This document shows positions 30,187-43,200 of a stretch of 64,000 nucleotides of DNA, piece by piece. How positions within the stretch are numbered: position 1 is the stretch's first letter; every line of letters begins with the position of its first letter. The stretch is from NCBI RefSeq assembly GCF_965638725.1, contig NC_134950.1, positions 78,666,657 through 78,730,656 of the forward strand, given 5' to 3'. Position numbers and translations under genes: made by a program. Below the pieces are notes generated by a model. It was not told where the DNA came from, made no database searches, and worked only from the letters and a program-made list of their open reading frames with translations. This DNA is from Aptenodytes patagonicus (taxonomy: Eukaryota; Chordata; Aves; Sphenisciformes; Spheniscidae).

Positions 30187-33100
30187 TAATTCTGTAGCAA
30201 AGCAGAGGTTTGTACGAACATGTTTCACAGTGTTCATAGCAGGTGAAAAATGAGCCAGATCCATGGCTGTTATATACCAGATTATCTCCACTGACTTTCA
30301 AGTATGAGCTTGAGTGACTTGCATTAATTGAGCCCTGCTGAGAATGTGGACCAATGCTATTTAGCTGCACAGCTGTTAACTATATGATTATGAATGAGGG
30401 CAAGAATTTAAGTATCTTCTTTTTGAAGGCAAGGTTAAACTTTCAGCATACAACGAGCACTTTTGCAAATGGAAAAGTAGTAAAGCTAACCGTGTCCAGC
30501 CTGCGGGAGATAAACCTGCTAGGTGCAAAGATGTCTAACTGGTACAGGGTGTGCGTATTTATGAACAGTCACAGACACACAGCAGGGCACACTGGGAAAT
30601 GTCTGATGTGGAGATGCTCGTTTTGTGTTATGAGATAATTTGGGGAAAACAATGGGATCAGGCTTTGAAAGTGATCAATCAGGGTGAGACACACAGTGGC
30701 TAGGTCTGTGGTTAAAAACACTTCTGGAACATCCGAAATGGACTCAAATGTGAGTCTGCACCAGACCCAGCTGAAAGCTCTTCCGGGACCCACGTGTGCC
30801 AAGGACATCCCCCAGTCCTTCCCAGTGACCAGTGCCTCGAAAAGGGAAGAGCCAGACTGGGGCTCACGGTAGGCATCTTGCAAGGCACAGCTGGAGGAAT
30901 CTGAACTAAAAAATGGAAATGTGCAGGGGCCTCAGAGAGCTCCCCCAGGGCAAAGGGGCAGCTGATGACAGAAGAGACTGCACACAGACCAGCTTCTGCA
31001 ACCCTCTCATCTTTCTGCACAGCCCAGAAGAACAGCACGGGACAAGCACTGGGTACCAGCAGCCTGCAAAGCCATCCTAGACTCAGGGTGAAGCTTTCAG
31101 GTATTTTGGACCATCTGCAGAAATGAGAGCAGCTCGCAGGCTGACTTACCTCAGCTCTGCCCGCAGCAGCTGCAGACATGATTTGCAAAGAATTCTTCCA
31201 GCATCTGCAGCTGACAATTTTTATCATGTATGTATCTGGGATGTTTGCCTCACTAGTACCTATATATTTCAAGATAGTAAACTTCTGAGACCCTGGTTTT
31301 ATTATTAGAATGATTTTCTGCAAAAACATATACTTTTTTTTTAAAAAAAGAACCTCCCCAAAAAATCAGTCCCCTCTCCCCATCAGAGCTTTACACTGCC
31401 TGCAGAAATTACATGAATTAGCACTAGCTTCTACAAAGACACATGGGAGTTTAAGGGCAAAGTAGTAATCACTCAGGACCTCATCTCTGGAGATGCTGGA
31501 CTAGACTTGCATTTGTTTCTCAGCTCCTGCTCTCTCAGTAGGTGATGCAAATAGGCACAGATGCCAAATCGTTCTAGCAGCTAACTATAAACAAAAAAAG
31601 TCTTTTGAAAATATGTTTGTTTGAAGGATTAAAAGAGAAAGATTGTTTGAAGGACTAGAAGACAAACAGTAGCAAGTCTGAAGTAGTAGTGCCACATCCC
31701 TTAAGCTGCATGCGTTCAAGCACGGGCCAGGGACTTCTAAAACTTGAAGAAAGTTTTACCCAGCTAGAGGTGTAATTAAACATGACTGGAGAGCACACTT
31801 AAAAAGCGCCTCAAGGACTGCTCTTAGCCATATGAGTTTTGTGCGTCTTGCTCAAAACATGGAACTTGTCCAAGCCCTTTCAGGAAAACATAGCTGGCAA
31901 TCAGTCTGCTCCTCAGGCCCAGCAGGTACTCGCAGGTCTCCTCAACATGCCAGCTTGTAACTTCCCGAATCGCCGCTCTGTGCTGGTCATGGTCTCATGA
32001 CAGAAATACACACAGTGAAGTTCCTTGCAGTAGAAAAAAAACTTGTACTGAAAGCCAACATGCCTCGGCCTCATGCTCTTCTACTGATACCTGGGTACTT
32101 GGTCCTGCTACAACTGCACTGATGAGAAACCAGAGAAAGGAAGAATCCGCCTGTGCCTACAGCAAAAGGCTCTTTTTATTGAAGAGATTTTCAGAGAGCA
32201 ACAGATTCTTGTAACAAAAGCATACAAAAGATATCTGATGTGAGAACGTAGTCCATCAGTTAGAAACACCATTCTCTCATTTACTGGAGAATAGATCACT
32301 CTGCATGAATGTCTTACCTTTGCAAAATCAGGTATTACTGGTTCGTTCATGATGGGGCAATTCTGAATTCAATACTAGGAGCAAATTCCAAAACAAGCTA
32401 AAAAAAGACAGCAATAAAGACAGGTTTTGGTTCCAAACCACCAAAATCATTGGGAGCTATGACCAACCCACAGTCACAGTGGCAACAGTATTTAAAATAT
32501 GGTAACAGGAGTATAGAAATCAACCACAAACCTTTCGTGCAATATGATGACAACCCTACTTTTTCTCCCACTGAACAGCACTACTAACTGTGTGTGATAG
32601 CCACACGCTTATTCCATGTTCCCACCTCTCAGTCATGGAGGAGAGAGGAACTATTACGATCTGAGCTGCAAAATCTAAATCAGGCAAGTTTCAGTTGCAC
32701 AGCAGAATTTTCTTTCCATACAAAATTGACTTGCCACAAAGGTACCTTTTCAAGACGGTCACCAAGATTGAAGTTGAATGCCACAGTGTCACTTTTGTTT
32801 GTCAGTTTTGTTTGTACTTCAGTTACTACCAGTCCACAGGGTGTTGGAAAGTTTTTGTGCCATTTAAAAAAAAAAGACCTGCTTGACATGCATCACGTAT
32901 TTGTTCTGCAACATTCTCAAATTTTTCCAAACATACAGGACAGTACAATGCACACTACAGAAGATGCAAGTTTCAGCTGGTGTCACTACAGGACATATCT
33001 TCATGGATATTCTTCTATAAGTTGCCCAGATCTGCATGCAAAGTGAAATTCCAACTCCTGGCAAAACCTTGAATTAAGGTGAAATATTAGTGAATAAGGA

Positions 33101-35562
33101 TGCTGGTATCGCTTTGGGAATTTACACAGATATACCACAGTTTTTTGGCTGTCAAAGCACTTGTCCAAGACTGCTGAGGGACATGTTGAAACTGAACAAT
33201 CCCAAAGGACTGCAAGTTGGGCAGATATTTAGTATCTGAAAAGATCACTCAGATAGTGAGGCCTTTTTTCTTGCAGTTCTTAAGCACTTTGGAAAAAAAA
33301 ACAACAATCGCTGCTCGAACAGGTCCTGTTAGTCTGTTGACACACCAGTTAACTCTGCCAGATGTTGCTGGTGGTACACTGACTACACAGAGTAGAAAAG
33401 CAAACATTCAATAACTTCACTAAGAATCACCTTGAAAGCCATTTTCCTTCACTTTGATGTTATGATCAGGTGTCCCAATAGAAAATACGTTTTCAGAGCT
33501 CTGCAGAAAGAGTTCTGCAAAAATCTCAAGAAATTAATTCAGACCTATTTATAATACTCAAACCAGAAAGAGCTGGACACAAGAGGGTCTCTGACACACT
33601 TGCCTTGGCCCTTTTTCCTACTGTGCTGGTAACAGTAGATGGGACTCTACAAAAAACAAAATAGGCAATTTAATTTAGAAGAACAGTACAGCACAAGCCC
33701 TACTGAAAACCTTCCAAGGCCATCTATCTAAATTATTGACAAATTGAACATGATCCAAAGAACTGATGGTGTTAACAGAAGATCTGTAACGTTTGTGGAA
33801 TGTGTTCAACCATCAGCTCTACATGCAAGTGCAAAAAATCTTTGAACTTCCATCATGCTTTATGTTAAAAGGAGATTTCCTAAAATGTTCTAACATAAAG
33901 CACAGGATGGAGCAAAAACATTCATTTGGAGCAAATAGCTGCGAGTTACAACAACAGAGGAAAAAACCTATCGCTTCATCAACATTTACTGAAGGCTTAT
34001 GAACCTGTGGGTCAATAAAGCTAGCCCAACCTATCTAACAACAGAGAGGTTCCGCAGAACAAGTGTCTCCGTGTCTTTGGTTAATTATTCTTCCAGCTAA
34101 TCAAAAACCCCTGCAAGAAAATCCCACTTCTCAGATCACCTCTACACCACAAACGAATGATTTTGCTTGTGCTTCATCCTACACACAACAGACCCAAGTC
34201 AGTTCTAACAGTGCTAAATGTGTACACGCACGGCATTCTGCTCGGGCTCTGCAATGATGTAACATGTCCAGTATACCAGAAATTTAGAACATGCAACACA
34301 AATTAACCAAAGTTTTATCAAGTTGTTAATATATGGGCTCAAAATCTGCAAAGCACTGACAAATCAAAATGCTTTTTTGGTGTGATACTCGATTAGTGTA
34401 CTTGTAAGCAAAGAAAATTGGGAAATCTAAACATTTGGACAAATGTTTGTTGGGAATACACTCCTCCTCATGTGTGTAAATGCACACAGCGCTTTCCCTG
34501 TTCTCTTGCAGAAAATTCAGGAATTCATATGCCACCTCCACATCCCTAAAAGCACAATGACTGTTATCAATTAACACTGCTACAAAATCTCCCTTGGCAA
34601 AACAAAACCTGATTCATTCTCTACTCCTCTGGCTTATAGGAGAAGGAAAGTATCAGCTGGAGATAGCTCATGCAATGCAAACATCTCCTGCCAGGACCAA
34701 GTTATGAATGGATAGCCAATACTAAAAGGAAGACTGGAAGTTCAGTGGATCCCAAAGTGTCCCGGAGCTCTTGAAATGAGTTTGCATCCCTTCTTGCCAA
34801 ATCAGTCATAGAATTATTTAGCTCCCCACTGGTATTTCAAAGTTATTATCCGTGGATACTTATATTAAACCTTTTTTTTTTTTTTATATTAATTAAAAAT
34901 GTCTCTAGCATATATATTGATGGTTGCCATCATTAAGAATGTATTCGTCACCCCTAGGCTACCACTGAGAGGTGGTCATCAAAGCCAAACCAGAATCTAC
35001 AAACAGGCACTTTCAAAAAAATCTCAAAACAAAACCCAAAAGTTTGTCACCTTGTTGTTTTTAACAGTCGAAATTTCAGATCGCAGCTCAATGACTAAAA
35101 CAGACTGGTGGAGGATGCCTACCCATTTAGAAGCATGGACTGGAATATATTTACCGTGTATTATGGCAGCCTTTCAGTGGCATTTTCTGCTCAGGAAAGC
35201 TGGGAGATAGAGCAATTAAAAGCAATTACAGAGTACATACCAGGGGATATTACTAATGGGACTAAGCTGCAATCCTGCCATTATCTTGTTATAAGTAGAT
35301 GATTTTATACACAACTTACACCTTGTCCTTGTCAATGAGGTACTGAAATTACACCAAAGCTCACTGCAGAAGCAGGGTTTTGTAAATTAAGGATATGTAT
35401 GTATGTGCACACACACACATACATATATACACACACAACTGTATGTTGTGTGTATTATAGAGTACACTGTTATATAATGCATATTAGACCATATTCTACA
35501 TTGCAGAAAAGGTAAGGAGAAAGATAGTATTCTATGTAATATTCTAAATCAGAGATAAAATA
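30187..35562. other. VWC2 intron segment, no gene seen
   Basis: Includes a 205-codon stop-free minus-strand frame at 30712-31329 with no recognisable domain, a T14 run at 34872-34885, and a CA/TG/TA-rich stretch at 35394-35456. The stretch 32590-34260 gives several medium open frames but no family I know. Confidence 0.42.
35394..35456. repeat. Imperfect TG/CA/TA dinucleotide-rich tract
   Basis: Alternating purine-pyrimidine sequence (atgtatgtatgtgcacacac, then acatatatacacacaca, then gtatgttgtgtgta). It is partly self-complementary and is likely a decayed microsatellite. Confidence 0.85.
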
Positions 35563-35567
35563 CATGT

Positions 35568-36091
35568 TGTCGTGGTTTAACCTCAGTTGGCAACTGAGCA
35601 CCACACAGCCGCTCACTCACTCCCCCCATCCCCAGTGGGATGGGGGAGAGAATCAGAAGAGTAAAAGTGAGAAAACTCATGGGTTGAGATAAAAGCAGTT
35701 TAATAATTGAAATAGAAAAAAAATATAATATACAAAGCAAGTGATGCACAATGCAATTGCTCACCACCCGCCGACTGATGCCCAGCCAGTCCCCGAGCAG
35801 CGGCCCCTCCGGCCAGCTTTCCCCAGTTTATGTACTGAGCATGACGTCACATGGTATGGAATGTCCCTTTGGCCAGTTTGGCTGTGCCCCCTCCCAGCTT
35901 CTTGTGCACCTCCAGCCTTCTCAGTGGGTAGAGCATGAGAAGCTGAAAAGTCCTTGACTAGTGTAAGCACTGCTCTGCAACAACTAAAACATCGGTGTGT
36001 TACCAACATTGTTCTCATCCTAAATCCAAAACACAGCACTGTACCAGCTACTAGGAAGAAAATTAACTCTATCCCTGCAGAAACCAGGACA
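35568..36091 (-). mobile_element. Solo LTR of avian endogenous retrovirus with perfect 5-bp target duplication
   Basis: In plus-strand order it begins TGTCGTGGTTTAACC and ends AACCAGGACA. It is flanked by CATGT on both sides (35563-35567 and 36092-36096), an exact 5-bp duplication. It shares all blocks with the copy at 22563 but has almost no AAT array. TGACGTCA lies at 35842-35849, the TATA-like TACATAAA at 35827-35834 and ATTAAA at 35699-35704, all on the minus strand, so this LTR is sense to VWC2. No internal retroviral genes remain. Confidence 0.95.
35827..35849 (-). promoter_or_regulatory. LTR core promoter: CRE palindrome plus TATA-like box
   Basis: TGACGTCA (35842-35849) and TACATAAA (35827-35834) on the minus strand with the same 7-bp spacing as in the other younger LTR copies. 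Confidence 0.6.
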
Positions 36092-36096
36092 CATGT

Positions 36097-39000
36097 ATGC
36101 AATTAAAATATTAAAATATAGTAGTAAATAGAAGACTGCCAATGAAAACACTTTCTTCTTTTACATACTTGCCAAGGTCTGGGTTTGGTGTACTATGCTG
36201 CTTTAGAAGCAACTGAAATTTTTTCTGACACTAAGGCAGCGTACAAAGTTGCAGGGATATACATGTGCTTTAGCTGTCCACTAACCAGCCTGAGAAGAGG
36301 AACACCAGACTCCATGGGAAGGGTATTCAGGCCACCAGCTCTGCACAGTTCACTTTTAAGTCATTACTGCAAGAGAGCTCAGCTCTGTCAGCGTTCACCT
36401 GTCCACAGTGCAAGCTGAATACTTGATCCTGGGAGTAAACAGCTGTGGTTCATCTGGCATGAAAACTCAGAGCAAAGGAAAGCAGGAAAAGACTGACAGT
36501 CTTTGTTTTCTGCAAGATGAAATTTAAAGTTATAGGCTTCATCATGACACGTTGGGGTTTTTTGTTTACTTGTTTTGTTTTTTAGAAAATACTGTTCTAT
36601 CCAGAAAACACCAAACAAGAGCTCAGCCTCCCTTACAAAATAAAATAAATGAGCACACAAGCGCAGACTTCTTTTTCCCCGTAGCTAGCACAGCCCTCTC
36701 CCACTCACACCGCCTCGGGTACCTCTGTTTCGACAGTGTTGTACCCGAGCAAAAACAACTGCACACAAGAGAACAACAGGAAGACAATTTAGAGGAACTC
36801 GTTCTTAGTTCTTTAGCCCCTTCTCTTGAACCTTTGCCTAAAAGAAACTGCAGCTGTTTTAAGGAGAGGCAAGTCCAGCTGGTTCAAGGTCAGTATCTTG
36901 CAAGTCTGACTGAGGCTCAGGGCTTTCTTGGGCTGTCGTGCCAGGCAGCTAGGAGCAGCGGTGGAGTCTGAACCCTGCAATGAATAGAGCTGCTTGCTCC
37001 TCAAAACTCAAAAAAAGGGGTAAACTACTTCAGAGTATTATTCCTATTGGGCACGTGCTTATGGACAATTATTACAGAGGAGATGGTATCTGTAATATCA
37101 CCCGTCCAGAATCACTATCATCCCCAAAAGACTATTAGTAGAGTCTGTGGTCATCTTACGCTAATTATAAAATATCCATTTTAACTCCCTCCTCCCCTTT
37201 TAAGGAAGTAATCAGAAACTCTAATAATCAAATTAAAGAAAATAAAGAATAGTGCAACTGTGACGGCATCCTGTACAGGAAAACACCAGTTTGTGGTTCC
37301 TCGCCTCTGAAAGACTGAAAACTATTCACTGATGTTCAAACTACCTTAACCACGACCTTCACACAGGATTTGAACGTAATAATGCCATTCAAACAAAACT
37401 GCAAGGAAAGAAGTAATTACTCATGGGCTTCCAATTTTAATTAATGCTTCCTGTTGTAACAAGAATAGGGTATGATTAAAGGGTGCCTGGCCAATGGAAT
37501 TTCATACAGCATGCTTTTTTCTTACAGTAGCTTTTACCAAGTTGTAAAACTGAAATTATTAATTTAAACCCTTAAAATATCGACATGATATGTTTACTAC
37601 CAAGTCTTAAAAATAATTGGGTCATTATCATTAAAAGCTCCTTAACTGACTGCAACTTGAAAGTGCTTGCAATGGTGGAGATATGATGTATAAAAATGAA
37701 CGTGTTTTTAATCCCATTTTTAATGCTATGTGATCTAAGCAACCAAGACATCAAAGACTGCACACTTTCTAACAGAGGATTTTTCAGTTTAATGATATCC
37801 AGTTTTCCATTGCACTTTCCCCTTTGCCCCACGCCCTTCAATCTTCCCGTTTATTTTAAATTACATTAAACCTGCAGCAAAGAAAGACGTGCAATCCTAA
37901 ACCTACGGCTGGGTGCACAATTCCCACAGTGACAGCCCCTCGCTCAGAGCAGCCAGCACCGCCTCACTCAGAGGTCACTTTATTTCCTTTTCAAATAATC
38001 ATTAATTTCAATGCAGAGGCAAACAAGTCAACATATCCTCCCATTATCAGTAATCCAAAGATGACAGAGGAAAACAAATGACAACTCTGGCACGCCAACT
38101 CTCCGCTGCCGCTTTTGTCCTGGTTTCCACCAGAGCTTAACAAAGTTGTCACCGACCGGTCTGACGGCACACCTGACTACCACACTGCCGCATACTAATA
38201 TATATCCTTTAAACCACAAGGCGGTTTAGAGATAATTCGCTTCTACCCCGCACCATGTGACGGCAGCTTCCCGGTGTCGTAGCCGCTGCTCGGTGAGCGC
38301 TGCCAACCAGCTTGGCTCCCCCTGGCACCGCAGGGCCCATGCCTTCAGCTCCAGCCATACGTGCAAACACCCTCTGCAGTCCCGTTAGACTTCTCTCGGG
38401 CATTGGTTTCTCCACTGCCAGTTGTTTCATGCTACACAAACTGCTGGGACTAAGGTTCACCCTGTTTTGCTAGCCGGGCCACCTGGAAGCCAGAAGAAGA
38501 GGTAGCAGCAATCCACATGTGAAAAGCTGAAGGGAAGGGAGTTCCTGCCCCCAAAACCCACCGCATCTTCATGGGCGAGCAGGAGCTTGAAAAGTGCAGA
38601 AACCTGCAGGCCAAAGATAGGAAACGGAGAGGCCTGAACGTCTTGGAGAAGACTGACCAGCACCGCAGGGAACCTGAAGCCTTGCTCGAAGGAAGAGTGC
38701 AGGGACCCTTCCTCAGTTAAACCCTTCCAAGCCATCCATGTCATCTCAGCTTGGGAGACACAGAAAGACGCTGCTATCTCCCATGGTATGACACACTCCA
38801 AGTCAGCTGTTGATACAGGACAACAGCCTGGTAGAGAGTTAAACTCACAGGTGGCAGAGGTGAAGAAGAGACCTTCCAAATAGTTCAATACCTTGAAAAC
38901 TTTCAACACTACGAAGTACTGAGTTACAGAGCACCTTCACACACCAAGATGGTGTGTGCGCAAACTCAGTGTCACCCTCCTCCTTCTCCCATTCTCCTTA

Positions 39001-42000
39001 TGCTTGCACAATTATTTATTTAAGGTGCGAGCTGTTCAGAGCAAGGGCTGTCTGCTTTCTCACCTCACAGCTACCTTTCCATTATTAATAAACACAAAAT
39101 AAAATAACACAGCTCTTTTCTGTAAAGTGAGTGTAAATATATGCAGTAATGTGGGTCATTTCATATTTTTTTTCCTATGGTGAAATGCAACTGTTGATGT
39201 TTACTATGGGTAGCAACAGAGAACCTTGTCCTAGATCAGGATCCTGCTGCATTGCTGTTGTACTGTCTTAGTGTTTTCTTCTTTGGGTTTTGGGGTTTGT
39301 TTGTTTTTCTTTTTTTTCTTCAGAGATAAGTTTAGAAAACAGTCTATCCTAATTTCAATCTGTTAGGACTGCATGACCATAAACCATGCAACACAGCCAA
39401 ATCAGCCTTCGTAACTCAAGGCTCTATCATTGTATCTACACGTCTATATACAGGACAAGGAACTCCTTCCTTGCAGATGTGCTAAATAAAATCTGTAAGA
39501 TTGTTACAATGGCGATCTGAATTCTCCCATACTGCACAACTGCACATAGCAGAAGCCCACAGGAAACATTTATAAGCGTACACACAACTCAACACCTGCA
39601 CCGTCTATTTTGAAAACACTATAAATAGGCAATGACCCAAATCTAACCTGGCTACAGTCCAAACCAGTGAGTCAGAAGGTTGGCAATTAAAATTATACTA
39701 AACAAGAAAACAACCTGAGAGACACTTCACCTTCATTTGGATGTAAATCCTTATCTAGGAATACCTCTTACAGTTTTGTTTTTTTTTTTCAAATAAACCA
39801 GGCAGCAAGGCAATATTGATGGCACTAATACATGCCTGAGTACACATATTCTTAATAAATAGATTGGACAAAGAAGTGGAAAGTTCCTAATTTACTTAAA
39901 CATTTACACCTTCTTTGTGTCTTAATGAAAGCAATTAAAGAAAGTGAAGTCAGGGTCAAATAAGCCAGCTTATTAAACTGGAATAAGCATGTTAATGAAT
40001 AATAATTACTTTTAAAGGTGTCCTGAAGGTTCCTTGCTTCGTTCACTGGCCAAGCTTCCAGATTAATGATTGACACTATTCTCTTGTTTTTTCAGTACTT
40101 TCAAACCTCATGTTGGCACAGGATTACCAATATACTGTACTGAGTTGTCCCATTCATGAATAATAATGATCAGATTTTTTCCCTCCATACTTGATACAAA
40201 ACCTTCAGCGCTAGCCAAATCCCCTGTGTTTTGTGGCTATCAAAGGTGGCCTGTCAGGGTGAGAAAACCACTGTGTGTACACGGTAGGAATTGACAGTTT
40301 GGGGACTATGGCATTGAGAACTGCACTTACGAAAATAACAATGTACTTCTTATGACAAATATGCATTTAGACTGTAAACTTGTTAAAGCAGATGTTTACT
40401 TTTTATTCTTTATTCACATAATATTTACTACCTAATCTAGTCCTAGTTCCTGGATTTAGGGTCTTTAGTGCTGCTGCCAACATAAACAATCCAATCACAG
40501 AAGTAGTGAAAGCTGCCCCGAGACTGGAAATCTTCTCTCTAAGCAAGAGACTTTTTTGACCACGTGGTTTGAGGAAGGAGGCATTGAGAATTCATGAGAC
40601 ACTGCTTGATCTGGTCAAGAAATCTATGCTACAAATGATTTTTGAGTTACTTATGCAAGCAAACATAAAACCACACAAAGGCAGCTGGGAGGCAGTAATT
40701 TTATCCAAGCAATGAATCCATTATCACTGCCAAAAACTTCACATGAACGACAGGTGTCACCAGACAGATCAGAAATGCTTGTTTCAGCACTTCCCGGTTA
40801 AAACGGACATCATCTCCTTAAAATGAAAGAGGAAGAAAAAGCAAACCGTTCCTCAAACCTCAAATATTTTTTTCCAGCTGACACCAGCTTTGATGGTGAC
40901 AAACAGAACTGGGCAGCATGGTGTTCCCTCAAACAACAGAGCGTAGGGATGGGATGGACTCATACTGGATGAGATGCCCTTGGGTCCCCACTCCCTGAGC
41001 TTCTCACGCTCGGGATGCTTGCCCTAGACACTGACAATCTGGGAGTCCATAAAGTACATCACACAGAACTTGTGTGTGATGTTGAACTTAGAGGATACTT
41101 TACATGGAAGGCTGCACCTTACAGCTTCTCCTCCACTCTCCTAAAAAAAAAAAAACCCACAACAATTTCCCCGTGATTTTTGTGCTTGCAGAAGACAAAA
41201 TGGTATCTTTACAACCTGCAGCACTGAAACCTTTCGCCAACAACAAATAACATCATGTCTGTTTACCCAGGAAAAACAACTCAGAAGTGAAATCATTCAA
41301 TCTTTCCTTAAGTTCCTCTGCTGCTCACAGTTAGTTCCAAGGTCATGAAAAATCTATTATGACTAAAGGCAGTAACTAATTAAAAGAAAAACCAAAACAA
41401 AAAAAAACCCTATGAATTTTCAGCTAATAGTTCTATTTCTTGAATACTCCAGTGCCTCTACTGACTACAGACTCTACCACCAACCTCCCTCTTTTTTTTA
41501 AATAAACATTTAGTTGTGCCAAGCCCCCCCTTTGTTTCATATATTTTAGATAAAATTCTCCTGCCAAAGCAACAGAACGATGCTGTGATGAAAGCCACTG
41601 TCAGACGCATATAAAATCTCAATAAGCTCATCAATAAAATGGCTGCTTAGCTCCTATCCTAGGAGGAAAGTTTTAAGATGCTGATGGATGACTTTGTTGA
41701 GGATGATTAAAACAATGAAATAAATCTGGTGCTCGCAGGAGTGCAGGGCGGATTCAGGGAAGACAGAGACGCATGCACCATGCGGTTTGCTCCTGTCTGC
41801 CTTGCAGGGTTATAGCCAGCCAAGCAGACGCAGGGTCTGTGCAAAATATACGGCCACCGCGGCTCTGCTTTCCATGCCTCACACTCCCTCATCCTTCACT
41901 TGCAAACGTTTGGACTCGACCCTGTGGCCAGGTATATTCTTCTCCCCCAAACACAGATAAGAAGAACATACATCAGACTGCAAGTAAGAGCACCTCTTGC

Positions 42001-42794
42001 CTACCTCACTATAGGTACACAACCTTTTTCTTTAGCGTGCCGTAGTCTAATTCTCCCTCTCCCATCTTCCTTGACTCCTTCTCCACCCTTTCTTCCTCTT
42101 CATTCTGCTCTCTCATGTTTTCCTCATTCGCATATCTTCCATCTCCTTTCCTTAAATCACTGAAGCACTATTTGAACTAAGATGTTGGCAGAATTAAAGA
42201 TCAGCTTAGATGATCGAGAAATATCATTATAATTGCTTCAAGCAATTATAATTGCTTACCGGACCAGTGTACCAAATCAAATTTATCAGGAAAGGAAACA
42301 ATGTTACTTTGTTCCATATAGCCAAGGTATCCCAGACTTTTTCTGAGTTATCTTCCAAACAAAGGAATGATAAGCTTTTTGTTGAAACATTTCACATTTC
42401 AATGATTATACTAGAAAAAGCACCTGCATTTTCACTGCAGCACCAGAAGAGATGCGTTTACTCTCTCTACAAGTCTGCATGTTTACAAACACAGACGTAA
42501 CAAGGGCTAGCTCACTCTGTTTTACTCATTTATGAAATTATTCTAGACAGAGGTGAGGAAAAGAAAAAAAGCAAGCTTTTCCTTTGAGTTTTTTTTCCCT
42601 TCCTTATTACAGTTTTTCAAAACCTCTATATACCAGCACATTCCTGTGATACAGTAATATTTTGTTTTCTTTTATTGTTCCAGTGCATATAATTTTTATC
42701 ACAGTTTGGCACAGCTTTGCTCTGTGCCTCCGCTAATAGGTATAGTCCATACTAGTGGGAAAATGGCCAGTGACAGAATTCAAGCTGCAAACCT
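36097..42794. other. VWC2 intron segment, no gene seen
   Basis: AT-rich with a moderately GC-rich stretch at about 38.07-38.90 kb that gives open frames of up to 150 codons on the minus strand, none recognisable. A/T runs occur near 39780 and 41142-41154. The palindrome at 42228-42250 is listed separately. Confidence 0.42.
42226..42257. repeat. Perfect 11-bp-arm palindrome overlapping a 13-bp direct repeat
   Basis: TATAATTGCTT (42228-42238), then C, then AAGCAATTATA (42240-42250) is a perfect inverted repeat. ATTATAATTGCTT also occurs twice directly (42226-42238 and 42245-42257). It may be a local duplication or a paired homeodomain/POU-type site; function is unknown. Confidence 0.85.
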
Positions 42795-43200
42795 GATAGC
42801 TACAGACCTGTCTCAATCCCATCAGCGCTCTCAAAGCTCACAGAGAAAATACATAGACTGCACACCTGTTTCTGGTTAAACAAAGAAAATTGGATTTTTA
42901 TCAGTTTGACTCTCACCTTTTACATAGCACTGTTTTGTCAAGAGCCACTAATGAAAGAACTTAGCAGCAGATAAAGGACATAGAGTTTTGACTGAATTCA
43001 TAGATTTATCTAAAACATTTTCCACCAAGAATTATATTACATTCTTTTCAGAGCTGAAATAGGATTACAAAGCATGGAAATGGATGTCTTAAAATAGGTA
43101 TCTATATTATTGCATATGACTGAGCGTCTTCATTAATAATGATGTCTCTGAAGATTTCGGTTTTGCACATAGTCTTGGTGAAAGTTTAAATATACTGACT
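42795..43200 (+). mobile_element. Degenerate non-LTR reverse-transcriptase relic
   Basis: Conceptual translation in two registers recovers reverse-transcriptase landmarks in the right order. From 42795 it reads DSYRPVSIPSALSKLTEKI, matching the 'NYRPVSLLSALSKIFEKI' segment of L2/CR1-group LINEs. From 42994, after a frameshift, it reads EFIDLSKTF, the motif A region that carries a catalytic aspartate. From about 43120 it reads VFINNDVSEDFGFAHS, which looks like the decayed 'FINDLPE...FADD' stretch. Stops at several points and the register change show it is dead. It differs strongly from the young CR1 copies nearby and is probably an older L2- or CR1-group element. Confidence 0.68.

Noticed and set aside
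32594..33046. 150-codon plus-strand frame and opposing minus-strand frames, considered as a processed pseudogene
   Set aside because: No recognisable protein family, poly(A) remnant or target duplication was seen.
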